Shown here: piece by piece, positions 45,786 through 58,318 of the stretch | Layout: the number at the start of each line of letters is the position of its first letter | Position numbering within the stretch: position 1 is the stretch's first letter | From: Pelodera strongyloides | Lineage: Eukaryota > Nematoda > Chromadorea > Rhabditida > Rhabditidae | Direction of reading: 5' to 3' | Length of the DNA: 64,000 nucleotides | Assembly: GCA_036852015.1 (NCBI GenBank) | Contig: JAANDG010000012.1 | Location: 124,001-188,000, forward strand | Position numbers and translations under genes: made by a program | The notes under the pieces: generated by a model | Database searches by the model: none | Seen by the model: the letters and a program-made list of their open reading frames with translations, nothing else | Told to the model about the DNA's origin: nothing

Positions 45786-47523
45786 CAAACCACAGAAGTA
45801 CGCCATACTACAATTGACGCTGGTATGCCATGCATCTATTTCACAAATATAAAAATAAATTTTCTGTGCGCGCCCGCCCACCTCGCGGAATATTTTTTCC
45901 CTGAAGTTATTAAAGTTTATTTTTTTTATTTTGCTGGGTATTGTGTTAGTATGTTAACTTATTTTAGTACATTGTGGTGTGTACAACGTATTGTGGCGGT
46001 ATGGTGTCGGATATAAGCCGTATTTTCATGCAGGAACAAAAAGTTAATATCAAACAAACGAGTAATAAAAAAAACGTGTACCATAGTGCCGACTGTCATC
46101 CATACGTTTGCTTATATTGTTTGCACATTCTTGTGCATCTTTCCGTTCGAGTAAGCTATTTATTTCATATTTATTTCCGATATATAATTAGTTTTCAGAC
46201 ATAGTTTAAGAAGAACTGCGAACATGCGACCTGATGTACTTGTTCGCCTACAACATTGCCCACCATGTGAGCTTTAACTTTTTTAACCTTGTTCTGGGTG
46301 TTTGCAAATATGGCTGATTTTCTTTCCAAGTGAAGAAAAATCCGCCGCCTCTTGGGACTAGGACTACACCACTATTCGAGATTATTTACAGCCGGCAGTC
46401 ACCAGTATCAGTTATTGGCGCGGTCTGGTTTTTTTTCAAGTGATTATTTACTTTTCATTGACACCTTGCTTTGTTTTGTAGCTAGCATAGCACTTTTTCT
46501 ATGATGTGGCACCGTTATCGTAAATATTTAGGATAGGTAACGGTAGATTGGCATTTGGCATCCTCCAATGTGCTGATTGGTACTAGGGAGAAAAGGCACG
46601 ATTTTTGGAATACACGGAAACGGAAACCCCATTATTTAGCACGCTGTCAATTAACGGAATTCGAAGGGAACAAATGAAAAGGAGTTTGAGACTTTGATAG
46701 TGGTCTTTTACGGTTCACGGAAATTCCTTTATCAGAAACTCGCCGCGTCTCGAGCTCAGTTTAGGCTTAGAGTAGTTTCTTAAAAGGTTAAAAAAAATTT
46801 AGGACTGGAAGACGAAGACTCACGCGTTTTACGTCTATTGTCATGCAGGATGCCATTCTACCCACCTTTTATGCGCCTCTCCAATTTTCCAATCCAATGT
46901 ACTAGTACTGGTATGTATTCTATATCGTACTAGCGGATTTTCTCTTACGTGTTAGGCTACGCTACCTCATTGTTTCAGTCTTTCTTGGTTACTTCAATGA
47001 ATAGTGGAATAATTCTATTTTCTATTATTTCCCATTTCGCCCCTTTCTTTATTTCCCGGAGACGGGATACCCGGAGCTGGAGCAAGAGGTGGGGCGCGAG
47101 CTAAATGCGTTGCCCGTTGCGTACGAACATCAACATTGTTCCTTCTATTCCTGTTATTGTATATATAGTATATAATCGTATATGTTCCAGGACGCGTGCT
47201 TCCTACCATGTCCTGGTCGTGAGTCGTGCGAGAGGCAGGGAGGCGCTGAGATGGCCTCATCTCGTTACTTATGGAGGTATGCTTATAATACATTTCTGTC
47301 TTCATATTGTAACTGGTAACTATGTGTCCCCCTATCTATACATGCATTCGTTTTCCTTTTTAGTTTTTAGACAGTTTTAGACATAATGATTCCGGATTTT
47401 TTTGCTACAAATTTAAAACGGCGCTCAATACAATACACCTTTAAATTAAAATAATCCTTCCACGAAACGCGACACTGTCGGTCACTTCCGGTCTTACTGT
47501 ATCCCGCCAATCCCACCTTCTTC

Positions 47524-47706
47524 TTAAAGCCAAATACCTGACGGTTTTTGAAATGTACCGTGGACAACTGCATTTTCATGTATTTATGCGTAGTGGGGTC
47601 CAATTGGGGTCTATGTTTTATGCTAAATTATGCTCATTTGCATACGACGCATAAAAATGTTGGTGTACTCGATGCGTTTCAGAAACCGGCCAGTATTTCG
47701 CTTTAA
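47524..47706. repeat. Family A MITE, copy 10 (opposite orientation)
   Basis: TTAAAGCCAAATACCTGACGG at the left; GGCCAGTATTTCGCTTTAA at the right. TTAA at both ends. Confidence 0.85.
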
Positions 47707-48682
47707 GAAGAACAATCAAACTTTTTTCGAGATGGTTGGCACTTTCGCGTCCTTTCGCTCGCGGCGAACGTGGGACGTAAATACTCTACGAATAGTATGC
47801 TATATTCGTCCTATTTTCTGATGATAAATATAACTGTTTTTAACCATTCCAGGAGTGCACTGACTGTGTAATGTCTACGATGGTCGGTCGTGCGAAGGGG
47901 ACTTGGAAGACCGCGCACCGCGAGGTTTGCATATTCGTGCATGGTAATACCTTCTCCATTTCCCAGTAGAATTCCCCAATTAGCTAGATTTTAGACGAGA
48001 CTCTATGAAAACTGGTGATTCGTGCATTCGGCTCCCCCTCTCCCCCAAATTTATGAGTTCCTTTGTTCCTTAGTATTATTTAATTGTTGTATATTTACTT
48101 TTAATGTGTTTGATTTGTAGTTAGATTGATAAGTAAGAGAACATTGTTTACATAGTAAGTAGATCGTAATCCGATATAACACTTGACTAGACTTCTACTT
48201 CATACATTTATTTATGTAATTTATATCGTCTTATACTTATTTTCTTTACTTAGTACTTGCTTTAATTACATTACTTAAGTTTTGTGAAAGAGAAGTAAGT
48301 TGAATCTGCAATCTGCGAATTTTACGACAAAATCTCTATTTTTGGCATAATAATGAGTATGTCGTGTATTGATATGCATATTATATTATAGTATTTCATA
48401 CGTATTATATTCCTATAATATATACATGTATGCGTTTATCTACATATCTAATATCTACATAAGTTTATCCTTTTTTAGTGTGTTAATTTAAGTTTGCAGT
48501 TTATAATCTTATTTGTTAAAAAAGTTTAAAAAAAAATATTTTATATGCATTTAAAATAAACATTTTTGTGTTTAATTATTCGTTACTATTGTTTTTTGTA
48601 TGGGCGGCGGTTTTTGCCGCGGTGCGGCGAGGCGGTGAAAGGTGTATCGTTGTCTGCGCCCTCCTCGACGAGAGAGCCTTCC

Positions 48683-48800
48683 CGAGCTTTTTTCGACAAT
48701 TCTCCGACCTTTTTCCAAGTAGAATTCTAGTGAAAAAAAGCTAAAATTCTACCTTATTTTTCCTCGGTCCTAGCTCGGAGAATTGTCGGAAAAAGCTTGG
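48683..48800. repeat. AGCTTTTTCCGA foldback, second copy
   Basis: GAGCTTTTTTCGACAATTCT and the inverse AGAATTGTCGGAAAAAGCT enclose a second hairpin (GTAGAATTCTAG / TAAAATTCTACC). Confidence 0.75.
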
Positions 48801-49492
48801 AAATAAAGATCGTAGGCTGAGCGGCAGCGAGGGATCGATAGAACATAGACGATGAAGTGAGGCGAGAGAGTGCCGTGTGATCAAGTGACGCAGAATTGTA
48901 GGACGAGAGAGCAACAAATGATGCGGGCTGGCCGAGAGAGGATTGATGGCGAGATAGTACGGCGGAGCGGAGGCTCGGGATGTTGGAGGACTCGATGAAT
49001 TACGGTGGGTAATTAGCATATTCAGAATTTTGAATTGATAAACATTAGAGTTTTGGTTTGTAGTTTGTAAAGTTATTTTAGTTTCTATACTACATGAGAT
49101 ACATATACATATGTTCGTATACACCAAAACGCTCAAGCCGCTGTTTTAAATTTAGAGGATCAAAAGATTTACGAACCTTTACCAACATTTTAGTCTAGGC
49201 TTTAATTTATGAAGAAGACGATGTAGTCTATCCAAAAAAACGTAGGAATTGAAAACAAAAACACATCGGAGTCAAAACCATGGCTTATTACACAGTGCCA
49301 TGGGCGAATATGACGATTTACAAAGCCATGGGCGAATATGACCTGTTACAAATTACCCGACGTCTACACGATGGATTCTGGAGGAATCGTCCGTCGCCAG
49401 AAGGTGTTTTCTATGGCGTAGGCGTAGGCTTAGGCTTAGAAAGAAGAGAAAGCTAAAAAAAATCCGAAGTATTAGCTTTCTGTTTAATATCT

Positions 49493-49585
49493 TCACATTG
49501 TCTTGTCGATGAGTTGCTTGGTTTCTTTGGAACCAGGAACAGAGAGAATTGCGTGGATTGTTTTGAGCTCATGATCAAGGTATCT
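49493..49585 (-). CDS. Possible terminal exon of an unseen gene
   Basis: After an acceptor-like TGATAG, a minus-strand frame reads RYLDHELKTIHAILSVPGSK and then ETKQLIDKTM before TGA. The composition is protein-like and helical, but a second frame is also open and I found no exon upstream to join it. Low-confidence call, kept because the surrounding region has no other coding signal. Confidence 0.25.
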   Translation of the reverse strand, partial: RYLDHELKTIHAILSVPGSKETKQLIDKTM

Positions 49586-52500
49586 CTATCAGCTGTTGAT
49601 TGAGAACGAGCCCCAACTGTTCAAGCATTTAGATGTAAGAATGATCTTCCTTGTGATATATCTCCCGTTTTAATGATAAACTAAACACAATTAAATGGTT
49701 TGTAAAGTATAAACTGTGTAAAAATAACAAATAAATGACGTGATAAAGTGCAATACTTGTCGCAATCTTTGATCAAGCTATCAAGCAACGGGATACAGAA
49801 AAAGAAGTAATGTAGACATAGATACACAGAGTCATACATATTTTGAGATACATTCGGCATCGTATTATGTAAAAGAGTAACTGTACTGTAGCGTGCGCTA
49901 GCACCTCACGTTACGGAAGTTGAATTCGAATAAATTGTTCCGCTTCGGATATAAAAGAGTGCCGCAGGCCGCAGCTCAAATCGAAATATTCTCATGTAAA
50001 AGACGGTGTACGTCTTCATTCGTAAAGATTTTCATCTACGTTACAGACGTTTCGTAAGTACGGAAAGACGCCTCAGGCGGCATAGCTAGCCGTCGGGTAT
50101 GATATAAGCAGAAAGTCCAGCAGCTCGAAGAAGTCAGTGGCACCCTGCCAACTCTTTACACTAGATAAAGGTTCTCAAATAGCATGGCGCTTAAGGTAAT
50201 AACATACATAAATATATCTCTAGACAATTCAGTAGCTCGGAGAAGGCAGCCCAGGTCTACCACCCTGCTTTTATACCACCTCTGCTAAGGACTTCAGTAC
50301 TCGCTTCGGGTTTACAACCGATAGGAAACAGTCTGGAGCAGTCGGTCAGTTCAGTCCTTCAGTCCTTCAGACCAGATTAGATAAGAAAATAAAATAAATA
50401 AATGTACCACAGTCAATTAGTGCTACTGTATGACAGTAATAATTGAAACTTTGGTTCTCTAAGAACAATGCACATCTGCAGTCAACGGGAAACATTAATT
50501 ATACACGGCACCGCGTCTGGCCCAAGTCTGAGTCTCGCCAGGTTTTCGCGACGAGTTTGCTGATGAGTTATAGAGTTTTCGTGGAATTGTTTTTGCGGGA
50601 ACCTGACGAGAATAGTGTAAAGCGGACGCACAGTCTTCGCCAGACATGCGCCGCGCCACATTTTTGCGCGCCAGGGTATCGCTGCACACCACCCTAACCT
50701 AATTTCATCAGTGGGCGCGGAACGTGAGAGATGTGAAAATTCTCCTACAATATCCGCTGGAACTCATCGGCGACTAGGTAGGGGGCGGGGCAAAATCTTG
50801 AAATTTAGGAAACATCTAGACATCTAATTGGCCCCCTACGCTCAGCATACCGTAAGTTTCTATTCAACCCACACGTTGATGTCTGCGCTCTCTGGATTGC
50901 AAGCTCTATTTCTCTAAAGCTAACCGCGAATGTCGTGCTTTTACAGACATGAACTTTGGTGAGACCAGCCGCATGACATTGAAATCTTTTATACAATTTA
51001 GGAAAATTTTCACGCTCTGTTGCACACGATTTTTCAAATTTGATGGTCTTTGTACGAGGAACTATTTTTCTCAGTAGAGTAAGAAAAATCCTGGTAAACA
51101 TGGCAATGGAGCATTTGGCGACGAGCCCATCTGGTGACCACTTGGTGACCTTTTCATGACCAATTTTTCTCGAAAAACGTCGCAAACTGGTCATCACATG
51201 GTCACCAAATGTTTTTTGTTCTGAAAGCCATTTGATGACCGCTCCTGAAGGGTTTTCTGTATTCTGGGTAATTACTCCGTTTTCTAGTGAAGAAGGTCAA
51301 TGTGTTCGTAGTGGCTCGGTAACTCTGGAAAAGACGATAGTATGTCCTTCAAAAAGGAAAACACAAGTTTACAGCTGTACGTTTACAGCCGTTTTTCAAT
51401 CATTTTTACTTCTGCACTGGATTTCGTGGACAGTCTTTCAGTTGACCGCTACTGGTTGTAAATCAAGAGTGAACCTTCTGATAAACACTATTTTATACTC
51501 TCTTGGTGGCCTGAACCCTGAACACTGCTTGGAAATGGAAACTGCACTGTACTACTGACTATACAAAAGGAAAAGGGTTTTCAATATATAGTTTACTGTC
51601 ATTTATGTCGAGGGGTACAATTCATTGGATAGTCTAACAATAAGACAAACATGATTTACAACAGTTGATACTGACGACAAGGGATCGAGCTCAGTTTCAT
51701 TTGTTACCAGCCACGTTTTCTTATTTTCATAGCCTGAAGTCGAAAAGCAAACTATCTTCTGGAGCCCGTCGTCAACCCTGCTACAGACCTCTGCAGAACA
51801 AGTCATAATAGTGTTTATAAGTATGATATAATTTCCTCGCATCTAAAAATTTATCGTATCTCGGAACTTGGAACTACACGAGAATGTTTACAGCCACGGG
51901 ACCATTTTCAAGAGTGCATTACTGTGTCTTGCATCCTCTCATCGTTTTTGTTTATAGCATGGTGCATTTTCTAAGTGCGGATTTAAAGGGTCCGTGACAC
52001 TTCTGCCCATGCCCTTCGGTGATAATCCAAATACATTATATTTTTTAGCAGCGTAATCTGATTCAAAATTACGGTAAATTGCACACGAAGCTGCGACTAA
52101 TACTTGCAAGAGAAACGCACGGTTTTTGGCATAGTTCCAACCCGCAAAGGCTTTGAAACTTGTATTCAACCACCCTTACATAGAGCAGCACACAATCTTG
52201 AAGCGTAACTGATTGGCTTAACTCTATACCGTTACCACAGACAACACCAAATATTCAGACACCTTAAAATAATTAAAAAAAATCTTTATTAGTAAACAAA
52301 AGGCAAGCAATAGGAGAAATGCAAAGGTTCTTAAATTGTCAAAATGAGCAAGTAATCAAGCGCAAATATAATCAGGGTGCGCGGCGGTGTACTCGCGCAC
52401 ACTTGCGGCGGCATGATCACGTATTGGATTGGGGGTAGTCGCATTTTGCATTTCCAGTGAGCGGATATACAAAAGGTAAATACAGAAGCGTTGTAAAATG

Positions 52501-52686
52501 AACAACTTTCAGTTTCGATCAAACAAAATAAGGTAGAGAAAAGCAAGGCAGAGCATAATATGGTATGCATACACAATTTTCAAGAGATTCAAAGAAAGCC
52601 ATTAAAATTTAAATTTAATCTAAAGTGTTACTGAACATTATGCACCGGAAGATAAGGGAAAATACATCGGAAGAAAATAGCCAGTC

Positions 52687-52885
52687 TTGAAGCGAAATAC
52701 CGGCCGGTTTTTGAAACGCATCGCGTACCGGCGTACTCCTGCTTTCTTATTCATATGCAAATGAGCAGAAATTAGAATAAAAAATAGACCCCAATTCGGC
52801 ACCAATTCGGCCCCACTTAGCATAACTGCATAAGAATGCAGATATTTGGGATGCGTTTCAAAAACCTGCTGGTATTTCGCTTTAA
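52687..52885. repeat. Family A MITE, copy 11
   Basis: Left end TTGAAGCGAAATACCGGCC (TTAA mutated), right end GGTATTTCGCTTTAA. It lies 60 bp downstream of the stop codon of the four-pass protein gene. Confidence 0.87.
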
Positions 52886-52944
52886 AGTGGCGTTGATTAC
52901 TTCTTTTTCCGTATTTAGAATTTTGAGGGCACTTCTTCGGCCAT

Positions 52945-55075
52945 TTAGTTCCTGGAATAGAATAATTGTTCCAACTTTACTACGTCTCTATCCATTGTCG
53001 TAAAACCGTAAAATATACAACTGTGCACTGCACAACTTTTTCATATATAAGATATCGAAAAGAAAACCATAGGAATATGATACTGCGCTATGTTATTCAT
53101 AACATGATTAAAAAGTAGATTTGAAACCCTGAATTTGAAACCCAAGTGCGTAGATTTGAACTGCAATACATGACAATGCAAAGGGGATCAGAACCCTGAT
53201 TAGCATATAAAAACTTACACTCTCTGAACGACGACAATGTTACCGTAGCAAGCCCACGAGAGCATGAGGAGGCAGACGATCGATTGGATGATGAAGCACA
53301 CCTGCAAGGAGATGTATTAGAATATGGCAATGTCAGAAACTGATTACCGACGCGAGGAAAGAGAAAGAGAAAGAGGGCGGCTCGTGTCGGGCTAAATATA
53401 AGGGCACTAAGCGATGCACAGAGGTCTGTATTCATACTCCGGGAAGACTCCTGTGGCAGCATACGGTAACTCGATTGTAGCCTAAGGCATCTTGGTGGGA
53501 AAAACCTCTCACTCAGGCTTCTACCACTTTATCCAGTAGACAAAACTTTTTCCGCAAAACGACAGTGGAACGTTATTTTAGAATTTCTTTATATTTCATT
53601 AGAGGGTGATGTGAGGCTACTTCTGCCAGGGCGATCGATGAAAGTTATCGTGTCAGGGAGTTGTTTTTACTGTCACAGATTTCAAATAAAGCGTACCGCA
53701 GTTCCGACCATCATCTTGAACCTCTGGCTGGATGAGTGATCTTTGGTGTCGAAGACATAAGCCAGGCAGAGAAGAGCACAGACAATAGAGAGAGCGGAGA
53801 GGAACACATTGATCGCGATCTCCTGAAAAACGAGTATAAATAGTAGATGTAGTACTGTTACAGTACACAGATTGTGCTAATCCAAGACCAAGACCCCAAT
53901 TTCCGAAAAATGGCACCGAACCGTGTATTTCTCGAAGTAAGGCGCCATAAGCGTATATTTAAGTACAATTACTCTTCTCGTAGAGGTAGTTCTAGGAATG
54001 TTATCAATAGGGCATCACGAAATATTCGGAAACATTCATTTGTCCGTAGAACTTCACTTATGACTGAACAAAATGCTACGAATTTTTTGTGATTTACTCG
54101 AATTTGCTTGTGGACTTATTTTACTACTGTTTTATTGATTATGTGTATTTTATAACGCGAACTGCACGTTACATTGCTTTCTTTGTTTGTCTTTGTGCGT
54201 AATAAATATTAGAATCAAACTGACCACATTTCTGATGGTAAACACCTGCTGCAGCACAGATCCAACTGACCACCCAAGGAGGGCGCCGGCGGTAAGGGCG
54301 ATCAAGATGAAGGTCCTGGAACACAAGAGCTTACGTTGAAGTTTACGGTGTACTGTAGCTATCCCATCGACCCTGCGCGGCGATGCGCTGTTCTGAAGAG
54401 TCTTTACAGCTCTTCACCTTAGCTCACACGCTTACGGTATACTTTTGCAGTAAGCGCGTGCTACTTGCTTACTTAGTGTATTATAACACCGCATTAGTTC
54501 ATCGTTTAGTTTGTGGGAGGCTGTAGAGTTCACAAAGCTTATTGTAACATTTGATAAGTTCAAAGCCGTGGTGGACGCTCTTTCTTTTGAGCGGCGGAGT
54601 TTCTATAAGTGCTAATAAGAAATCGAAAAGTGTTCTAAACCCTTTACTTGTTGTAATACGACCGGATTCCATCGTCTTGGATGTAGAGGAGGAGAAGCAC
54701 GACGCAGCATATCACCTGAAATATCATATCTCAAAACTTAAAATATATTGGAAGAAAAAAGCCTAGCTTCACCAGCACGCTATACGCCCCTACCGCTGTA
54801 GCTGGCTTTTGTGCTGCGCTGGAGCGAATATTTATTGACTAAATTCAATAATTATAATATTCACTGACAGAATATTCAATGACAAAAGAAAATAATGTGA
54901 CTTGTGCCGCACTGTAGCGGCGAATTATCTGTGCGGGTTTCCAATCATTTTAATAGGTTTAATAATCGTAATTAATCAGAGAAAAAGGTCCTACCACGGT
55001 GAGCAGCTTGATCAACCAGACTGGAATGGTGGTTCTGGTCGTGGTTGACGATGTAGTTCTCGTGATTATCGCCAT
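52945..55075 (-). CDS. 150-residue four-pass membrane protein, MARVEL-like layout
   Basis: Family not identified by sequence. Exons: 55075-54995 (ATG), 54715-54648, 54315-54228, 53822-53697, 53301-53219 and 52951-52945 (TAA); phases close. A Ser/Thr-rich N-terminus of 17 residues (RTTSSTTTRTT) precedes four hydrophobic segments: about 18-39 (WLIKLLTVVICCVVLLLLYI), 51-71 (FILIALTAGALLGWSVGSVL), 80-103 (INVFLSALSIVCALLCLAYV) and 122-147 (FIIQSIVCLLMLSWACYGNI). Short loops and four passes in about 150 residues recall MARVEL-type vesicle proteins, but no signature residue proves it. One exon roughly equals one membrane segment. The last exon codes only for the end of the chain; with a different donor at 53221 the frame would run into the adjacent MITE. 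Confidence 0.75.
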
Positions 55076-58000
55076 TCCTGCAAAAAAAAATGATTTTTTA
55101 GAAATGAAACGCAATGACGTATCCAGAATAAAGTTGATAAAGCTCGCGAATCAGCTACGGTTGATCACAGTACGCTAAGAGTTACAAGTGGGCAAGTAAC
55201 ACTGTATATGGATTACAAAAGCACCGAGCTCGAAAATAGTGACCCATGAAATGACTGATAGGCTCCATAAGAAAAGAGACTTTTGGATGCGGTAGACAAC
55301 AAATCTACCGGATCCAAAAGTTTCTGAGCCTATCACTTCTTATTGTAATAATCCAAGGTCTTTCACAGATGAACATGAGAAGTGCACAAACAATAAAACT
55401 AACTAAAAACAAAACCTGAGGCTTACTGGAAAGGATATCCAAAAGACTTACTTTCACGATACGTGCTCAATACAGGGCCACTGCTAGAGGAATACATGTC
55501 AATTTTGACTAACTTGCGAATGAATGAGTAGGGGTTTAAAACGCAATAAAATAACTGAGGGGGGGGGGGGTGACTCATATAGTTGAACTCACCATAAGTG
55601 TAAGTCAACAAAGAGTGAAAGAAACGGAATTGTAAGAAAACGGAAAAGGAAGTTTTGTAAATTCAAATTAGCCGAAAGAAACTTGTATAATACTAAATAT
55701 TAAGACATTTAATACAGAATATACAAAGAATTATCGAGGCGAGCATGGCATGGGCATGGAAACACTTTACACTGCGGAAGCTTGTGTTAGCCGTTCGTGG
55801 GCCGCGCACCTCTGTCAGCTAACTCGCACCCACACATATCTTGAAAATCGGCGGAAAGGTTGTCGTTATAAGAAATGAGGTTGATTGATTTAAAATGACT
55901 AATAAAATGAAAATTGATAGATGTGTTTAATGTGATAAACAGATAAACAGGCACGCCCATATAACATTTAGTCTCTAATTTGATATCATTTAAACAACAT
56001 ATACAGAGGAGTTATTTTCAAGAATATGTAGCAAATATTTTTGAAAGAGTAAAGAAAGGCGCGTGAAAAAAATGATATACTTAGAAATATCATACTTAAC
56101 TAGGCGAAACACTGGAACGTGCAGGACTAGAAGAAGTATGTTTATTTTTTTTACAATTAGAGACTTACGCTTCATAGGGCTCTAAAGGCTTAACGTATCT
56201 TTTCTCATGCACTCAAGCTAAAATTGGCAAACAGAAATAGAAAATCAATGTTTCTCAATTGGTTATTCATGTAAAACTGACTCATGTATTACTTATAAAA
56301 ACAGAGAACGCGGAATAAATAGAGAACAAATTAAAGTGCTAGAAAGACAAATACAAATTTCACTTGACTTTCTATATTTGTATTCAACAAACTGAAAGAA
56401 GGGAAATATGTGCATGCATAAATAAGGCATAATTGTAAGGAAAATCTAATTTTCAGCAAAAACTCAATGTTGAAAGGAACATGTTGTTGGAAAATTAATG
56501 CAAGCAAAAATAATGATACTGATTTTTCTCTATATCAACCTTCTAGCGGAAAAGTTGAACAATGAAAATGTTGAAAAGATATTTAATTTACTAATATGTA
56601 TTGCCAATTTCTCATTATGCAATGTTATTCTATATTTTATGACCATGTTTATTAGTTGTTATATGCAGTGGCTCAGAAGCTGAGAAGCTGAAAATAGCTC
56701 CCTCGCCCTTTTCTCCCATACACTCATACTGTCTCTCCCACGTTCAAATATATGAGCCATATGTTTTCAGCTCCAATAAAAAGTCCGAAAATAAAGAACG
56801 TCGTAAAGCTTCACTTATTACATAGAACATATGTTGTAAATCAATACGTATTTCTAATAAACCACAATTAAAAAGCATCTAGAAAGGCATGCATCAAAGT
56901 TCACGTCAAGTGAACCTCTTTTCTCATGCATTTGGAACTTGAAACGTTATATTATTCATGAAAAAAGTCGGGCAGGCAAGAGTTGTGTCTTAAATTTACT
57001 AGATTGTATAGATGAATAAATCAATGATTAGCTGGTACGGTATACAGTAATAATGTGAACCATAAAACACTAATTTAAAAAAAAAACTATGAACAGTCAA
57101 TGGCTCGAAACTATGCTGGCGAAATCGCGTCGAGTGTAGAGTATATTGAAAAAATATGCATATGCCCAGGGGGGATTATATGTTAGGGTTTAGAGCAGGA
57201 TATTCTAGCTTACCATAAGCCTCATGGAGCCCCTTACACTAATGGCATTTCTATTCAGAGTTGAGTATTAATTGTAAGATCAGCTTCATTTAGTCGCCAT
57301 TGAAATCGCCATGCCAGACTAATATACCCTTGTTTCTATCATAATTTTTAACTGTATAGCACTTTATGGCATGCTATACTTTCTAGATGAGAGGAGTGTA
57401 TATCAAGGCTGCTACAACCCCTATTTTAGAGATGTTGGCAGTTTAGAAAAGAACATATAGTTGGAAAGTGCAAGCATACATAATCAACATAGACAGGGAA
57501 AGGGAAACGACAATATTTTGTTTTCTAAATAGAAACGAAACAACAATAGAGGGCGGGGGATGTGGGGAGGGTATTTGTCAATATGCTATGGCATACACAC
57601 CCCGAAACAGACAACTGTCAGTCACGAGGTTAGAGGGAATGGAGAGAGATTGGCGGACAATGAGACACATACGGAATGACAAGATAGAGAGCACGGCATT
57701 TATAGAGATGGCAGATGGTAAATTTCGACAACCCATCCGGAATTAAAATGTATGAGCATCACAACGGAAGGGGGAGGACACATTGTTTGACAAAATTGCA
57801 AAGTTAACTTGATGCCATGATGAGTCAACGAGAGATGTCCCCTGATACCTGATAGTGTATGTGAAAATATAGTAATAAAGGTTTCAAGAAATTGATAAAA
57901 AAATAGGAAATATTTTTTTTATTTAATATGAAATAAATTGTAAAACCTTCATGCAAAATTCACGTAAAGCAATTAAATTTATAAATTAACAAATAACGGT

Positions 58001-58318
58001 GGTGATATGCTGGTACATAATATACTGTAGATAAGCTACCGTATTGCAGTCAAGAAAAGTAGCGCGAATGTAAAAAATTCAAAATGTAACAATTCAAAAA
58101 AATTATTTTTCATTTTTTTTCCTCTTTCTTTCTTTTGTCTTTTTGCATATTTCTTTCATTTTGTGTTTAAGCTCTGCTTCAATATACTCCCGTTCTTCTC
58201 TCAAATCCATTGTTATCAAAGCTATTGGTACTGCAACCCGTACATAGTCGATGAAGCTGAAAAGATGTTATTCAATAATTTAGGGTCTCTACGCTTATTG
58301 ATACCGAAGATCAAAGCA
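55076..58318. other. Divergent intergenic region
   Basis: Between the start codons of the four-pass gene (minus) and PMS2 (plus), so both promoters should be here. It contains an 80 bp hairpin (55256-55335), a G run at about 55559-55570, a GTGGGCCGCGCACC fragment near 55798 related to 63437-63527, and long AT-rich sequence. No exon is supported. Confidence 0.5.
55256..55335. repeat. Imperfect hairpin element
   Basis: TGATAGGCTC...ACTTTTGGATGCGGTAGA pairs with TCTACCGGATCCAAAAGT...GAGCCTATCA around a 7-base loop. Confidence 0.8.

Larger units (their letters stand above)
43088..52944. other. Gene-poor, repeat-rich region
   Basis: Nearly 10 kb without a supported gene. Contents: palindromic fragment 43655-43762; GA tracts at 44060-44172 and 44812-44838; two related foldback regions with AGCTTTTTCCGA units (45625-45785 and 48683-48800); family A copies 10 and 11; a possible orphan exon at 49493-49585; imperfect repeats at 50110-50280; and a region at 50800-51250 with recurring GGTCAT/GGTCACC motifs. 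The rest is AT-rich and shows nothing I can name. Confidence 0.55.

Noticed and set aside
50805..51558. 130- and 108-codon open frames on opposite strands
   Set aside because: Built on recurring GGTCAT/GGTCACC repeat units; no recognisable domain and no exon structure.
53874..54092. 72-codon plus-strand open frame rich in Arg
   Set aside because: Lies antisense in an intron of the four-pass protein gene with no supporting signal.
57468..57746. 92-codon plus-strand open frame upstream of PMS2
   Set aside because: No family resemblance, no splice or promoter support, and low-complexity stretches; likely chance.
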